The position numbers and the translations under genes were made by a program. Source: Humulus lupulus (lineage: Eukaryota; Streptophyta; Magnoliopsida; Rosales; Cannabaceae). From it: a stretch of 64,000 nucleotides of DNA. Numbering within the stretch: the first letter of the stretch is position 1; every line of letters starts with the position of its first letter. The stretch covers positions 64,774,643 through 64,838,642 of the forward strand of contig NC_084799.1 of assembly GCF_963169125.1 (NCBI RefSeq), read 5' to 3'. The notes beneath the pieces are model-generated. The model saw only the letters and a program-made list of their open reading frames with translations. It did not search any database and had not been told where the DNA came from. Below are positions 21,206 to 34,455 of the stretch, one piece after another.

Positions 21206-23864
21206 ACATCATTTGTTATGAATCTGATATGTGTTTATTTGTAATGTATGAACATGTAGAGCACATGTTATGGCTTAAGGGTTGTTCTTATTTCTATTAT
21301 ATTTTAAATATGTTGAATTGATGTGTTGAATGAGATTGATCGTTAACTATATGGTTCTTTTTGTTTTTGGTTTTATTCTTATTTCTGAATAAGATTCAAT
21401 GTACACTCATATTATTTTGTTAGGCATTGGTTCTTTCTAATTTTTTAAATTTAGAATTTTAATTATGCTCTTGAAAGAGATGTTATTCAATATGATTGAA
21501 TACAATAATAGTCACTGAAATTACATTTGAATTATTATAGAAATCATTTAATTTTTTTACTCACGGTGATACATATATAAATTATATGATTGCAATTGTG
21601 TTATAGCTAAATGAATTAATGAGATCAATTCAGTTCTTCATGCTTGTATATTGTAACTTGCTGGTTATAGATGATGATCAGTTCAACTGATCAACAATGC
21701 AATTTTTTTTGCCGTGAGTGCCACCATATGCGTGAATGCACATTTGTGCAACTGATCTTTATTGATCAATTAATTTTTTTTTTTTTTAAAAGTTGTTAGC
21801 CGTGAGCAACTGTTAAGGAATTTTGTTTTATTTATATTATTTAATTAATATGATTAGTTACTTAATTTAAATAAACATATTTTAATATTTAATGTTAAAG
21901 ATATTTACGAGAATAATTGGTTTATTAGTTGAATAATACAATTCTCTTCCTTAAAATGTGGGAAGTCGGTGATGCTTGTCAAATTCAAATTTAAATTAAT
22001 TAATTCTTTTATTAATTAATTAATTTTAAATTTCAAAAAAATTAACTATATTAATTAGTTTTAAATTTTGAAATTTTAACTATATTAATTAAATTATTCA
22101 ATTAATTATTTTATTGCCGATTAAATTGTTAATTGATAATTTTGGGAAACAAGACATTTATGTCTTAATTCAAAATTAAAAAAGTCAATTGATTACTTTT
22201 CTTAATTTTAGTATTGGGAACATTTGACTATTAAATTAGTCAAATATATTGTTTATGAAACAACATTATTAGTTTTCATGTCTTAATGAAAAATATATGA
22301 TTTATTGAAATCAAATATTAATTTAAGAAATCACTAATAAGATTAATAATTTATTTTCATATAGAGAAATGAAAATTTTTGAACACCTTAATTGAAGTTA
22401 AAATTTAGTTTATAGAAACTAATCAATTATTAATTAAATATAATTGGAGTAATTATAATATGTAGATTAAGAAACTATATATTATAAATTAAAATAATTT
22501 TGAATTATTTTTCCCCAAAATTTGAAAATAGTTTTGGAAACTATTAGTTATTAATTAATAATTTATGAAATTATTATTTAATAAATGGTAACCATTTTCC
22601 ATTAGTTATTAATTAATAATTTATGAAATTATTATTTTAATAACAAAAGTTTATGAACTTTTGATAAAGTCCTAATTTTGGAAATTAGGTTATCTCATTT
22701 AGAACCTAGGATTAGGGTTTAAGTGTGCAATTCCCAAGGCTTACAATAAAGGACAAAGCCCATAGAGATTACAAAAATCTTTGAAGCCCAAGGAATGCCT
22801 TGGTGTATTTTTGTAATTTTGTTTAACAAAGAGAACCCAATTAATACCCTAATGTTTAATTATATTGTATGATTGGTAACATGTTGATATGATCACTTCA
22901 CATGCCATATAGAATAGGAATGCCCACTCATTCATTGCATCATTAAAATGGCATGCTATGTATGAATGTTAATTTTATTATTAACATGTCTCCTAGGATA
23001 GAAAAGTAGTATAGTTAATTTTCTACCATAAATGGACACAAATAATGTGAATTAGATTTAAGTAGTTAAATTGGGTAATGTTACATTAATAGCATGTCTA
23101 GATTACCTTAATATATTTTAGGGTTATTTTTGAGTTTAATACCTAGGAAAAACATAGTTTATAATTAATTAGTAATTGTTAGTAATTATTCTAAATTAGG
23201 TAATCTTTTAAGAGTTAAAATTTGGATTTACATAAGTGATTTATATTTCATAGTTAAACTTTGGTAATAATCACTTAGTAATTAAAATATGAGGTATTTT
23301 AATAGAAAATATTTTATTTCTAAAATAGTGAGTGGGAGAAGGTTATAAGGAACTATAACCTACGGTCTCTACTATTGGTTGAAAAACGCTAGTTCTAGTC
23401 AGGGCCTCAAGACAGCTTTGCTTTCGTCCTCCCTATCGGAAGGTGTTTTGGCTAGGATTTTAACAGGTAGACCTCTTTGCGATAGGGTTTTAAGATGTAT
23501 TCCATGTTTTACCTATCCTATCGACGACACTCGTGGGTTAAGTCGAGAAACCTGAAATAGTAGGTTACAATCACGAAAAATATATCTACCCTAGCTGGAT
23601 ATATTTTTTACCAAAGTAACAGTAATTGTTTATTATAAAGATATCAAATATTTTGATATAATAACAATTGAGAGCATCTCGTTTTAACTAACAAGTATTT
23701 GACCTATCCTATCGACGACATTTACTTGTGTTGGTTATCTCATTGTTGTTATATGAATAGATTTTTGTATTTATTTTTATTTCATTGTACGAATACTATG
23801 ATCTATGGTGTATGAGTGTATGGTTGTATTTATTATATTTTTTTTGTTTAATTATAGTAATACA
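21206..23864 (+). other. long AT-rich leader of the copia element
   Basis: About 2.66 kb separates the PBS from the gag ATG without a credible ORF. It contains a tandem duplication of about 58 bp (near 22543 and 22601) and two exact copies of a 19-mer, ACCTATCCTATCGACGACA (23511-23529 and 23702-23720). A normal copia leader is far shorter, so this is either an expanded leader or an internal insertion whose borders I could not find. Confidence 0.6.
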
Positions 23865-24165
23865 ATGACTAGAGGAAACTCACATATGTCCATTCTTGCT
23901 AATGACAAATTAATTGGTAATATTAAAAGGTGGAAAAATAACAAGAATTTATTGTTAATGATTGAACACATAACTCATAAGCCTAGCATTAACAAAGGCA
24001 GGGGAAAACAAGTTTCCCACTCCAGCAACAATGGGAATTGTTCACACTATCATACATATGGTATTGTAAGAGGAACAATAAAAGGAACCTCGAGGAGTAA
24101 AAGAACAAAAAGGAAAGTAAATCTGATTTGCTGGACACTGAGGGTTGTTTAGTAAAAAATAATTG
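23865..24165 (+). pseudogene. gag: copia Gag remnant
   Basis: It starts MTRGNSHMSILANDKLIGN and passes the conserved Trp-Lys-Asn block (KRWKNN), then jumps to a basic, Ser/Asn-rich segment (KGRGKQVSHSSNNG) that normally lies near the zinc knuckle. Most of the capsid domain is absent. The frame ends before the protease. Confidence 0.7.
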
Positions 24166-27100
24166 ATATGCCTGGATAGTTGATTCAAGAATCACTAATC
24201 ATGTTTGTTCTGATTTGCAAAGGCTTAGCTCTTGGAGAGATCTCCAAGAAGGAGAGTTCACACTAAGAGTAGGGACAGGGGCTTTTGTTTCAGCAAGAGC
24301 AGCGGGAGAAGCGAAATTTTATTTTACTGAAAATAAATTTTTATCTCTAAAAGACATCTATTTTGTTCATGATTTTAAAAGGAATTTAATTTGTGTTTCA
24401 AAATATTTAGAACAATGCTATGCTATTTATTTTAATAATAAATATGTTATTATTTCAAGAAATGGTTCACATGTTTGTAACAGAAATCTAGAGGAAGGTT
24501 TATATGTGATAAGATCTTAAATGTCTTCACTACTCAATACTGAAATGTTCAAATCTAAACAACCAAAGAAAAAATGACAAAAAGTACCTCAAGGCAATAC
24601 ATCTCTTTGGCACTTAAGATTGGGTCATATTAACTTAGATAGGATTCAAAGACTAGTTAAAGACATGCCTCTAATTGAGTTAAAGGTCAGAACTCTACCG
24701 GTTTGAGAATCTTGTTTAGAAGGAAAAATGACCAAAAGATATTTCTCCTCTATAGGTGTTAGAGCCAAAGAACCTCTCGAGTTAATTCACTCAGAAGTTT
24801 GCGGTCCAATCAATGTACAAGCTCAAGGTGGTTATGAGTATTATGTCACCTTCATTGATGACTGCTCAAGATACGGTTACATATACTTGATGCAAAGGAA
24901 ATTAGAAACTTTTGAAAAGTTCAAAGAGTTCTGAGCCGAAGCTGAAAATCAATTAGTTAAAACCCTTAAAATGCTACAATCAAATCAAGGCGGGGAATAC
25001 CTTGACAAGGAATTTGAATATTTCTTGATAGATCATGGAATTGTTTCACAGCTCACTGCACCAGGTACTCCACAACAAAACGGTGTTGCAGAATGGAGGA
25101 ATATGACTTTGCTGGACATGATGAGATCAATGTTCAGTTAATCATCGTTGCCCCTATCATTTTGGGGATATGCTTTACAAACAGCTGCATACATCTTAAA
25201 CCTAGTTCCATCTAAGTCTGTAGCTAAGACACCCTCAGAATCATGGACAAGTCGCAAACCTAGTCTGAGGAATGTGCGTATGTGGGGATGTACAACACAT
25301 GTGCTAAAACCTAAGATCGGGAAGTTGGAACCTAGATCTGAAGTATGTTTATTTGTTGGATACCCAAAAGGCATTAGAGGGGGTTACTTCTATAGTCCGA
25401 TAGTACAGATCATATTTGTATCGACAAATGCTACTTTTCTGGAAGAATACTATATGCGGGACTTCAAACCTCGAAGTAAGGTTGTACTCGAGGAGTTATT
25501 TAGTGATAAAATCACACCACAACCGAACTTAGAAGTTGGAACAGAACAGACCACGATTCCAAACCAAGATATTATAGTAGTCCATCATAGTGGGAGAGTT
25601 GTAAGACAACCTATTTGTTATACTAGATTCAGAGAAGCACAAGTTGCCATATCTAATGACAATGTTGATGAACCGTTGACTTTCGGTCAAGCGATGAATG
25701 ATCTTGATAAAGAACAATGGCTTGAAGCTATGAAGCTCGAGATGGATTCGATGTACTCCAACTCAGTCTGGGAACTTGTACATCCACCTCAAGATATAAA
25801 ACCCATTGGGTGCAAGTGGATATACAAGAGAAAGAGAAGAGTTGATGGGAAAGTAGAGACTTTCAAAGCAAGGCTAGTAGCTAAAGGCTACACACAGAAA
25901 GAAGGTGTGGATTATGAAGAAACATTTTCTCCTGTGGCCATGCTAAAATCCATCCAGATCCTCTTATCCATTGCCAATCATTTTGACTATGAGATTTGGC
26001 AAATGGACATCAAAACGACTTTTCTGAATGGCCACCTTGATGAAAGTATCTTTATGGTACAACCAGAGGGCTTCATAGAACAAGGCAAAGAGCAAAAGGT
26101 TTGCAAACTGCAAAGGTACATTTATGGACTTAAGCAAGCGTCCATATCATGGAACATAAGATTTGACCAAGCTGTTAAATCTTATGGTTTTGATAAAAAT
26201 GTCAATGATCCTTGTGTATACAACAAATTGATAAGGAAAAAGTGGTCTTTCTAGTTTTATACGTAGATGATATATTACTCATTGGGAATGATGTGAATAA
26301 ATTATCTAACGTAAAAGTCTGGCTAGCCAACCACTTCCAAATGAAAGATTTGGGAGAGTCAAGATACGTTCTTGGGATACGATTAATTCGTGACCGCAAG
26401 AAGAAGCTGTTGGCACTGTCTCAAGCATCTTATATAGATAAAATACTTGCGAAGTATGCCATGTAGAACTCCAAGAAGGGTAACCTCCCATCTCATTATG
26501 GTGTTCACCTCTCCAAGAACCAATGTCCTAAGACACCCTAAGAGGAAGAGGAAATGAGACGGATACCCTAGGCCTCCGCAATAGGAAGCTTAATGTATGC
26601 AATGTTATGTATCGACCTGACATTTGCTATGATGTGGGTATAGTCAGTAGGTACCAGTCAAATCCAGGATTCGGTCACTAGACCGCAGTTAAACACATTC
26701 TCAAGTATCTTAGGAGAACGAGAGACAATATGCTAGTATGAGAGAATTTGATTCCAATCGGATATACAGATTCTGACTTCCAATCCGATAAAGATTCTAG
26801 GAAATCTACGTCGGGATCTGTTTTCACACTTGGGGTGGAGCAATTAAATGGAGGAGTATAAAGCAAGCTTGCATTGCTGACTCCACCATGGAAGCAGAAT
26901 ACGTTGTTGAAAGTGAAGCACCTAAGGAGGTTGTATGGCTTAGGAAGTTTTTGGGAGATCTGAAAATTGCTCCATATATGGATAAACCAATCATACTCTA
27001 CTGTGACAACAGCGGAGCGACTGCCAACTAAAAAGAGCAAAGAAGCCATAAGAGAGTTAAGCATATAGAGCATAAGTACCACCTTATAAGATAGATAGTA

Positions 27101-27240
27101 CACAGAGGGGATGTAATCGTTCAGAAGATTGAATCAGCAAACAACCATGATGATCACTTTATGAAGACGCTGACTGCTATGAGTTTTAATAGTCATTTCG
27201 TAGATTTAGGATTAAGCGACATGTCTCATCTACTTTAGAG
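24166..27240 (+). pseudogene. pol: copia Pol (protease-integrase-RT-RNase H)
   Basis: Domain order: protease (WIVDSRITNHVCSDLQ at about 24173, where the family has DSG), GAG-preintegrase (LWHLRLGHI at about 24609), integrase (FIDDCSRYGYIYLM at about 24853; LQSNQGGEYL near 24977, where Asp of the second catalytic site is Asn; NGVAEWRNMTLLDMMRS near 25081), RT (KWIYKRKRRVDGKVE at about 25816, QMDIKTTFLNG, YVDDILLIGND at about 26262) and RNase H (YTDSDFQSDKDSRKST at about 26764, STMEAEYV, KHIEHKYHL). In-frame stops occur near 24705, 24932 and 25139, and a one-base shift in an A-run lies near 26236. The YVDD box is intact but the enzyme set is dead. Confidence 0.9.
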
Positions 27241-27252
27241 CAAGTGGGAGAT
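27239..27252 (+). promoter_or_regulatory. copia polypurine tract
   Basis: AGCAAGTGGGAGAT lies immediately before the 3' LTR terminus TGTTGGG, at the expected place and with typical copia composition. Confidence 0.85.
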
Positions 27253-29047
27253 TGTTGGGATTTGTGCCCTTAAAGCATATTGATGTATGATTGATTACTG
27301 TTAATTAAATAAATTTAATATTTTGCACTCATATTTGTATTTAATTATACATGTCATTTATCATGAAGATCCAATATTATTGATGTAGTCTTGAATTAAG
27401 TGTATGTATAATGATATATATACAAGAGGATTTAATTAAAGATAATAATATAAAAAATTTCCATAATCGCTAAATAAAGTGGGAGCTTTATTTAATAAAG
27501 ATTGTGAGTACGATCTATCTTCTATTGAAGACAGAACAGTTTATCCAAACTGTTAAGTGTAGCGACACAAAGAGATAGAGGTACCATATATAATATAGAT
27601 TGTATTGGACTGAGACACGATGAAAGAAAGAACTTCTCATAGTCTCCATTAAAATATAGAAGTTCAACATTCATCAATCGATGGTCGTTCGAGACTTGAG
27701 CTCAATCCTGAAGTGAGTAATGAACTCGTATTTGTGCTTTTATGACTTTTAACTTATCGGGTAGAGTTCAATATTCCTACAGCCAAATTCTGGATATCTT
27801 GGAGTCATAGAACTACAAGTGGCCGGGAACATACTTCACAAATATGGAATCTGCTCCTTACTTAAATGAAAGCAGTTTAGTTGTTCCTTTTAGTATTGAT
27901 TTGGGACTTGAACATAAAGCGCTCAATTTCTGTTAGAGAATAGAAATTTAATTCTATAATTAAATTTATAGAATAATGTTCATTAGAGGATCAATGGAAC
28001 TAATTGATAAAGACATAATTAAAGAGGTTAATAGACATCAAGACCTAGCTTTAATTATGAACAACTAGCAGAGGGCCATAACTCTTGCAATGACTAAATC
28101 AATGGACAACTTTATAGTTATAGCTTTTAATAATATAAGACTATAGTTTTGAGAGCTCAACTATGAATTTCTAGTGGAATAATTCGTAGTTAATCTATTA
28201 ATTAATAAAACTAAGAATTAGTGAAATTAATTAAATTATTGGAGCTTAGAACTACAGGTCCATACTATCCCCGTATTAGCTCGATAACACAAAGGTAGGA
28301 TTTTGGTATTAAAAGGAAATAATGAAAAATAATAAAGTATCATTTTTAATCTCACAAATTAATATTATTTGTGAAATAATATTTAATGGAAAATAAAATT
28401 ATATTAATAATTTTGTGAAATTAATTTTATTGAAATTAATTTAATCATATTTAATTTTGCAGTGCAATTGTATACTACATAACATAATATGATAAAGGCA
28501 CTACAAATAGCATTTTATAGAGATAAAATATCACAGGGCCCAAAGCCCTGTAGTTGGTGCCAAACCATAGTCCAAATGGACTGTGGCCCACGCAGATGCC
28601 CAATGTGATTAGGGCTAGGTCTTCACAACATCAGAAAGATACATCAGATGATTTTCACGCTATTTTGCCAAGAGAGAAAAATAGAGAACTTTGTTAACTC
28701 TGTATTGTGAGATGAACACTCTCTCATGTGTTTAGATTCAAAAGTGTGTTATTGTGTATCATACCAAATAACATAGACATCCACCTGTCTCCTTCTATTT
28801 GTGTGAGCCATAGTATGGAAGATGGCGGGTAAGGAAGCTAAGACGCTATTTGATCTACACGTGTTCTAAATCTAGAAAAGGTATTTGTAAGTTTCTATTT
28901 TATTCAAATTCATGCGCATGAGAAAGATCTCATTAGTTATGGTTCGTAAAGTGATTCATTCTTATGCTTTAATAATTGTTATTATTGCATTGAAATATTA
29001 TCATATGTAGGCATGATCAAAAACCAACACATGATAAAAAACCAACA
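27253..29047 (+). repeat. copia 3' LTR
   Basis: 1,795 bp, collinear with 19360-21180. The last 18 bases are duplicated: CATGATCAAAAACCAACA at 29012-29029 and the same with one substitution at 29030-29047. The perfect CATGT duplication follows only the second copy, which fixes the outer border at 29047. Confidence 0.9.
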
Positions 29048-29230
29048 CATGTATGAGTGGTCGAGTCTCAATGTAGGCATGCCTTGTCTTTACTTCCATT
29101 TTATAACAAAATTGGAGAAAAGTACAATGAGTTGACATGTGTTGTGAATTATTTTTATTTTCTTGAAAAGTATACATACTCACTTTGGAAATCTGCAATC
29201 TTACCATTCCTTCCCAAATGAGGTAGAGCC

Positions 29231-29237
29231 TATAAAT
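29231..29237 (+). promoter_or_regulatory. TATA-like box before the 29332 ORF
   Basis: TATAAAT occurs 95 bp upstream of the ATG at 29332, a reasonable plant promoter distance. It is a motif only. Confidence 0.35.
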
Positions 29238-29331
29238 GGAACTTTGACTAACCAATTAGAAACCATATTTTCCTAGAGTTCAGAGACATCTCTCAAAAAA
29301 CCTAGAGGACAAGTCTTTTAAAATTGAACCA

Positions 29332-29634
29332 ATGGACCATTATTACAATGAAAATTATCAAAAAGAGCCACACTACCATGCCTTACCCACCCCTTACCAT
29401 AATTTCTCTCTATGTGGAGTATCCCACAAAGTGTCCATTCAATTTGAGGAAGTTGTCATGCTCAATGATACAATATCCATCTTAGAAAGCACAGTCTCAC
29501 CCTACGATGTAGAGATGGAGGCCCAATACAAAGATGTTAAGTTAATTGTCAAGAAGCTAGAGAAAAGGCTACGTGGGATGGAGACAAATATCCACACTTT
29601 GGTGGACTTACTATCACAACTCTTTAGGGGATAA
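29332..29634 (+). CDS. unrecognised 100-residue ORF
   Basis: An uninterrupted ATG-to-TAA frame encodes a small acidic/neutral protein. It has a Tyr/His-rich N-terminus (MDHYYNENYQKEPHYHALPT), a middle segment with IQFEEVVMLNDTISIL, and a C-terminal helix with heptad-like spacing (VKKLEKRLRGMETNIHTLVD). There is no signal peptide or membrane segment. It lies just right of the copia insertion and left of the dsRNA-binding pseudogene. An open frame of this size is unusual in such decayed DNA but could be chance. I do not recognise it. Confidence 0.35.
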   Translation: MDHYYNENYQKEPHYHALPTPYHNFSLCGVSHKVSIQFEEVVMLNDTISILESTVSPYDVEMEAQYKDVKLIVKKLEKRLRGMETNIHTLVDLLSQLFRG

Positions 29635-29639
29635 AATAC

Positions 29640-30390
29640 ACAATGATTAGTTCTTTATGTGTTGTTGTTTTTATAATATGTTTTAGACTATTAAATTTAT
29701 GATGTTTTAAAGTTAGTTATATTTTGTGAACTTTTTTGTTGTTGTAATGCACTCTTGCATTGTATGAACTTGTTAAATTTGTTTTTAGTTTTGGTTAATG
29801 AAATTTCAAGATTGTGTCAAAATTACAAGTTGTTCTCCATGATTTTATTTCATATATAGTAAAAAAAAATTAAAGTGTTACAAAAAAATGTGGAAAATAT
29901 TAAATAATTAACACAATTAATGTTCAGTTAACAATTAGAAAATCGGGTCTTGGAGGAGTGTAGAAATATAATAATTTTGTTTATGATTTTTTTAGAATCC
30001 AATGATGTAGATTGATAGAACAATACATGGGTATTTTACCTTTATTTAAAAAAAAATAGTGACATTGGAAGTTCTAAATTACGTGATGCGTTTAGGGAGA
30101 TGTGACCAAGTCACATGTGTGAAAAAATATTGCACTTAAAAAAGTGGACAAGACAATAGCAGTTACCATTGGTCAGCCTTTGCATGAAAGTTGCCTAGAA
30201 TTGGTGATATTTTAATAATTTTTGCCTAGGTATTTATCGATATTATTCCCAAGACACTAATAAAATATTTATTGTTTACTTTCATCGAAGAGTTGTAATA
30301 TGCAATTGAAAAATAATATTATATAAGAAACTATTGAAGTGCCTTATAAGTAGTAGCTCCATCTAAATAAACACATTATATGCATTCACA
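29640..30390. other. AT-rich spacer without recognisable gene
   Basis: About 750 bp, rich in A/T runs, with no ORF or RNA gene visible. It may contain the promoter and 5' UTR of the following dsRNA-binding-protein gene relic. Confidence 0.45.
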
Positions 30391-32674
30391 ATGCCATATA
30401 AGACACATTTGAATGATTTTTGCCAAAAAAAGACACTTGCCATCTCCCTTGTACTTATGCACAAATCATGGGGTCCATTGAGAAAGCCATGTTTGCTGCC
30501 TCGGTGACAATCAATGGTCAAGTATTTCGTACCCCAACAATATTTTTTAACGTCCCGTAAAATCTCTTAATATAATTTGCGGAAAAACATAACCATTTTC
30601 TAAAATAAGGTAACCGAAAATCCATATATTTTTTTTTTCAAAACACGCAAGAGTTTGGAAGTATGTGCATACTTAAAAGAAAATTACAATGTCATAACTT
30701 TAAAACATTCAACAAGGCCAAATTAATTTCTTAGTTATCATATGGGTTCTAGTCCCCAAAACATAAATTCCCAAAAGGTCGGTCCACATGTACATCCTCC
30801 CAGATAAACTCCAACGCTCACTGATCCACTTTGCCTTTGAGCATACCTACAACACGAAACAACTAGGTAAGTGAAATGCTTACTAAGAACAACTTAACAA
30901 ACATAACCACATGGTAGAGCAAGAACTTAAATAACTATAACTAGGAAGATAAACAACCATGAATAGGACTCTGATGAAATCGAACCCTAACATACAATTT
31001 AATAACGAGCGAACTATAATGCCCCGCGTTTAGAGCACCGGGTAAGCCCTAGTTCGAATATTTTAATTCCATGTATTATATATTATTTCAGGGGAACATT
31101 TTATGTTACAAGAAGTTGTGATGTGTGAATGCTTGCCATGCTGTGGTAAGTGTGGTTTTTTTTTTAGAAACCGAGACCTTTGGTCGTGGACTGGGTTGAA
31201 AACCCTAATCGGGTAAAAATCTCGAATTAATTAAATAGGAAATACTATGGCATAAAAATATTAATTTTTGTCTAACACTAGGACTTTATATTCGAGCCAA
31301 TAAATTTAAGAAAAATTTATTGATGATTTAATTCCAATCAATCAGGTTTAAGAATGGAAATTCTTTCCCGAGACCCTAAGGACATTTTGGTCAATTTGAG
31401 TAAATTACCAAAATTATGTGTTATGTGACAAAATTTATTCTTGCTCACATTTATTTAATTAATTTTATCTTGGGATATTTAAAAACTATAAGATAAATTT
31501 TTGTTTAAAAATTAGAAGTGAAATTACCAAAGGGTCCTTGAAAGCCTTAAAGTGTGGTAAAATTTGGCAAGGGCATAAAAGTCTTTTCACAAGGGAGGAG
31601 AGATAAAGGTGGGCGGCTAGGCTATGCCTATGCACTCAAGTGTCTTATGACAGATATCCTAGGGAAGATTAAGAGACTACCCTAATGATTAGTGCTCGTC
31701 CATATTTTTGTCCTTAATCCTTTTTCACCAAAACTACACACTTCCCTCAAAAATCATTTTTTTTCCACTCAAGCAACTTTCTTTCTTCCCCTACACTCCC
31801 AAAATTGAAACCCTAAGTCCCCCAAACCCTCATTGCTTTATTTCTTCTCTTCTTCACAAGTTCAAGAGTACTCACCTCCGTTGAAGGAAGGAGATCTTCA
31901 AGAGTTCTAGCATTGTAAGTTTCCGATCATAGCTCTTCCTTCTCTTCTTTTTTCTCTTTCAAATCTGAAACCCTAAGAGGATTTTCTGCGCATGCATGTG
32001 GTTCTAATGGCCATGCATGTCATGGATCTTGTGTTCTAGGGAAAAAAGGGAAGTAGTTCCAAGGAGATTTCAAGGTTTGGAAGCTATTTGGTGCTTCAGT
32101 GAGAATCAAGGTAAGATTTTAGGATTTGGTTAAGTTTTATTTTCTCTTTCCACTCATCTCCATTTTCTACCCTAACACTCTCTAAAAATCAGCATGTGAA
32201 ACCTATGGGGCTCGATTTGAGGGTATAGAATCCAAGAAGGAAGATTTGACAAGCTAAGGACTATCATCTCCAAGCTAGAACCATCAAAGGTAGATCTTTG
32301 GTTGGTTTTGAGTTGTTTTTGGTTATTGATGTTAGATTTGGTTGTATAGGTTGTTTTATTAGTTTTTGAAGTTTATTTTATGCTTGAGGGTTATATTGGT
32401 TGATTTTTTGATTTGCATGCATGCATGTGGCTAGGGTTTTGCTAGTTGTGTTTAGTTTTTCTAGAATGTGTAAAAATGCATGCTACCAAGTTTTCGTGGT
32501 CTGACTTCCAACTGGTCAGATCGTACCCTACTACATCTATTTATGAAAATTATTTGTATGTTTGCATAGTTCTATATGAGTAATTTAGTTTAGGATTTTT
32601 TTTTTTAAAAAAAAAGGTGTTTTCAAACCGAAGTTATGAACTTTTTGGCATCTTGATGTAAATCTGGAAAATTT

Positions 32675-33071
32675 CTGGGCAGCATGCACTGCCCAGATTG
32701 TTTTGACTTTTGAATGGGTTTTACTAATAAAAAATCTATGAAATTTTGTAATATTTTATTTTAAACATGTATAAGGGCCACTGTGAATTTTAAAGGAAAA
32801 TATGTTAAGGTATAAGAGATATGATTTTTCAAAGTTTTCCATAGAATCTAGAAACAAAACTTCTGGGCAGCAAGCAGTGCCCAGGTGGCTTTAAACATTT
32901 GGTTGTGTTTTATTATTTAAAAAATTATGAATTTTTTTAGGAAGATAATTTATACATGAATAAAAATCCCTGTAAAATTTCAGAAAGAACTGGACTACAG
33001 TGTAAGGGAAATAAATTTGCAAATTTACTATAAAAATGGGGAAAAACTTCTGGGCAGCAAGCACTGCCCAG
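32675..33071 (+). repeat. three ~187-bp repeats each with a CTGGGCAG hairpin
   Basis: The stem CTGGGCAG - 6 nt - CTGCCCAG occurs at 32675-32696 and 33050-33071, with a one-pair-shorter form at 32863-32884. They are spaced 188 and 187 bp apart inside LTR C1. Inverted counterparts lie near 38573, 38758 and 38951 in C2, so the triplication predates both insertions. Confidence 0.8.
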
Positions 33072-34455
33072 ATCACTTTAAAAATTCGAATGGGTTTTTC
33101 CATCCCAAAAATTATAAAATTTTGAATTAAATTATTTAAGATGTGTACAAGGACTCCTATAAAATTTGAGAGGAAAATATGTTACGGTTTAAGAGAAATA
33201 ATTTTTCCAAGTTTCCCTAAAAAACTGAAAGGTGGCAATTTCGAAACTTAACGAAAAGTTAATTTTACCATTTTATAAGTTAAGGGTCCAATTGCCCTTC
33301 TTTTAAAAAGAAAACAACATAAAGATAGATCCTAGGTTATGGGTAAGAATTGGTAAGAATGGGAGTTTGAGTTTTGTAGAACCTTTAAGAGAGCGATATG
33401 ACATTGTTAGATATTATTTGAAACCGATCAATAAGCGGTATTTTTGTAAATAATAGAAAATGGTAAATTTTCATAAGAGGACGACAAGTTGATATTTTTT
33501 AAAGATATGAGTTGATTATAACTCATTTTTCCTAAAACTAAAATACGAGTTATCCGATAAATGAGTTCTTCATTTAAAGAATATTAAAATGCATGGCACG
33601 GTGAGCGTGTTGCAGCGAGACCGATGTTCCTATGATACTGTGACTGAAACGAAATCCGGCCATATACAATGTGAAGTGTATAAGAGACTATATTATAAAG
33701 TCCCTAAGAATTTATTTCATATAGCTATTGTGAAATATTAACTATAAGAATATGCCATAGTTTAATCTGAGTCATTGTGTGGTTTCACTACAGTGTTATC
33801 TAAGCATGAAGGATCGCTTTTGGATAGAAGGTTTCCACAAACAAGCACTAAGGAATCCGGGTAAAACAACTTATGATATGTTTGGCTGCAACACGTTAAT
33901 GACTAGTTTAGATAACTGAGTTATTAGTTAATAATTTGAACTAGTCCTAGAAGGTTTACTCAACACTGTGGTCCTAGAGAATTCACATACTCATGACTAA
34001 GGTAAGCAGTTCGACTAGCTACTGTGACAACTATGAACTCCGGCTAGCCACTTGGGAACTATGTGAGAAATTGGTTCACCATTGATGCCTGTGTGGCTAA
34101 GGTCGGTTGGCCATCACAATATGTAAGAAGTTCGGCTTAACACCCATGACATAAGAGTTCAGCTAGCTACTGTGACAACTATAAAATCCGGCTAGCCACC
34201 ATGAAACTATGTGAGAAACTGGTTCGCCACCGATGCCTGTGTTGCTAAGGTCAATTAGCCATCGCAATATGTAAGAAGTCTGGCTTAACACCTGTGACGT
34301 AAGAGTCCAGCTCGCTATCGTGACAACTATGAACTCTGGCTAGCCACTGGGGAACTATGTGAGAAACTGGTTCGCCACTGATGCCTATGTAGCTAAAGTC
34401 GGTTGGCTATCGCAATATGTAAGAAGTCCTGCTTAACACCTGTGACATTAGAGTC

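Larger units (their letters stand above)
19360..29047 (+). mobile_element. Ty1/copia element, both LTRs, degenerate
   Basis: A 9.7-kb copia retrotransposon: 5' LTR 19360-21180, PBS, a long AT-rich leader, gag remnant, protease, integrase, RT, RNase H, polypurine tract, 3' LTR 27253-29047. The target duplication CATGT is at 19355-19359 and 29048-29052. The two LTRs differ by numerous substitutions and small indels, so the insertion is not recent. Integrase precedes RT, which defines copia. Pol has at least three in-frame stops and one frameshift, and Gag is largely deleted. Confidence 0.92.
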
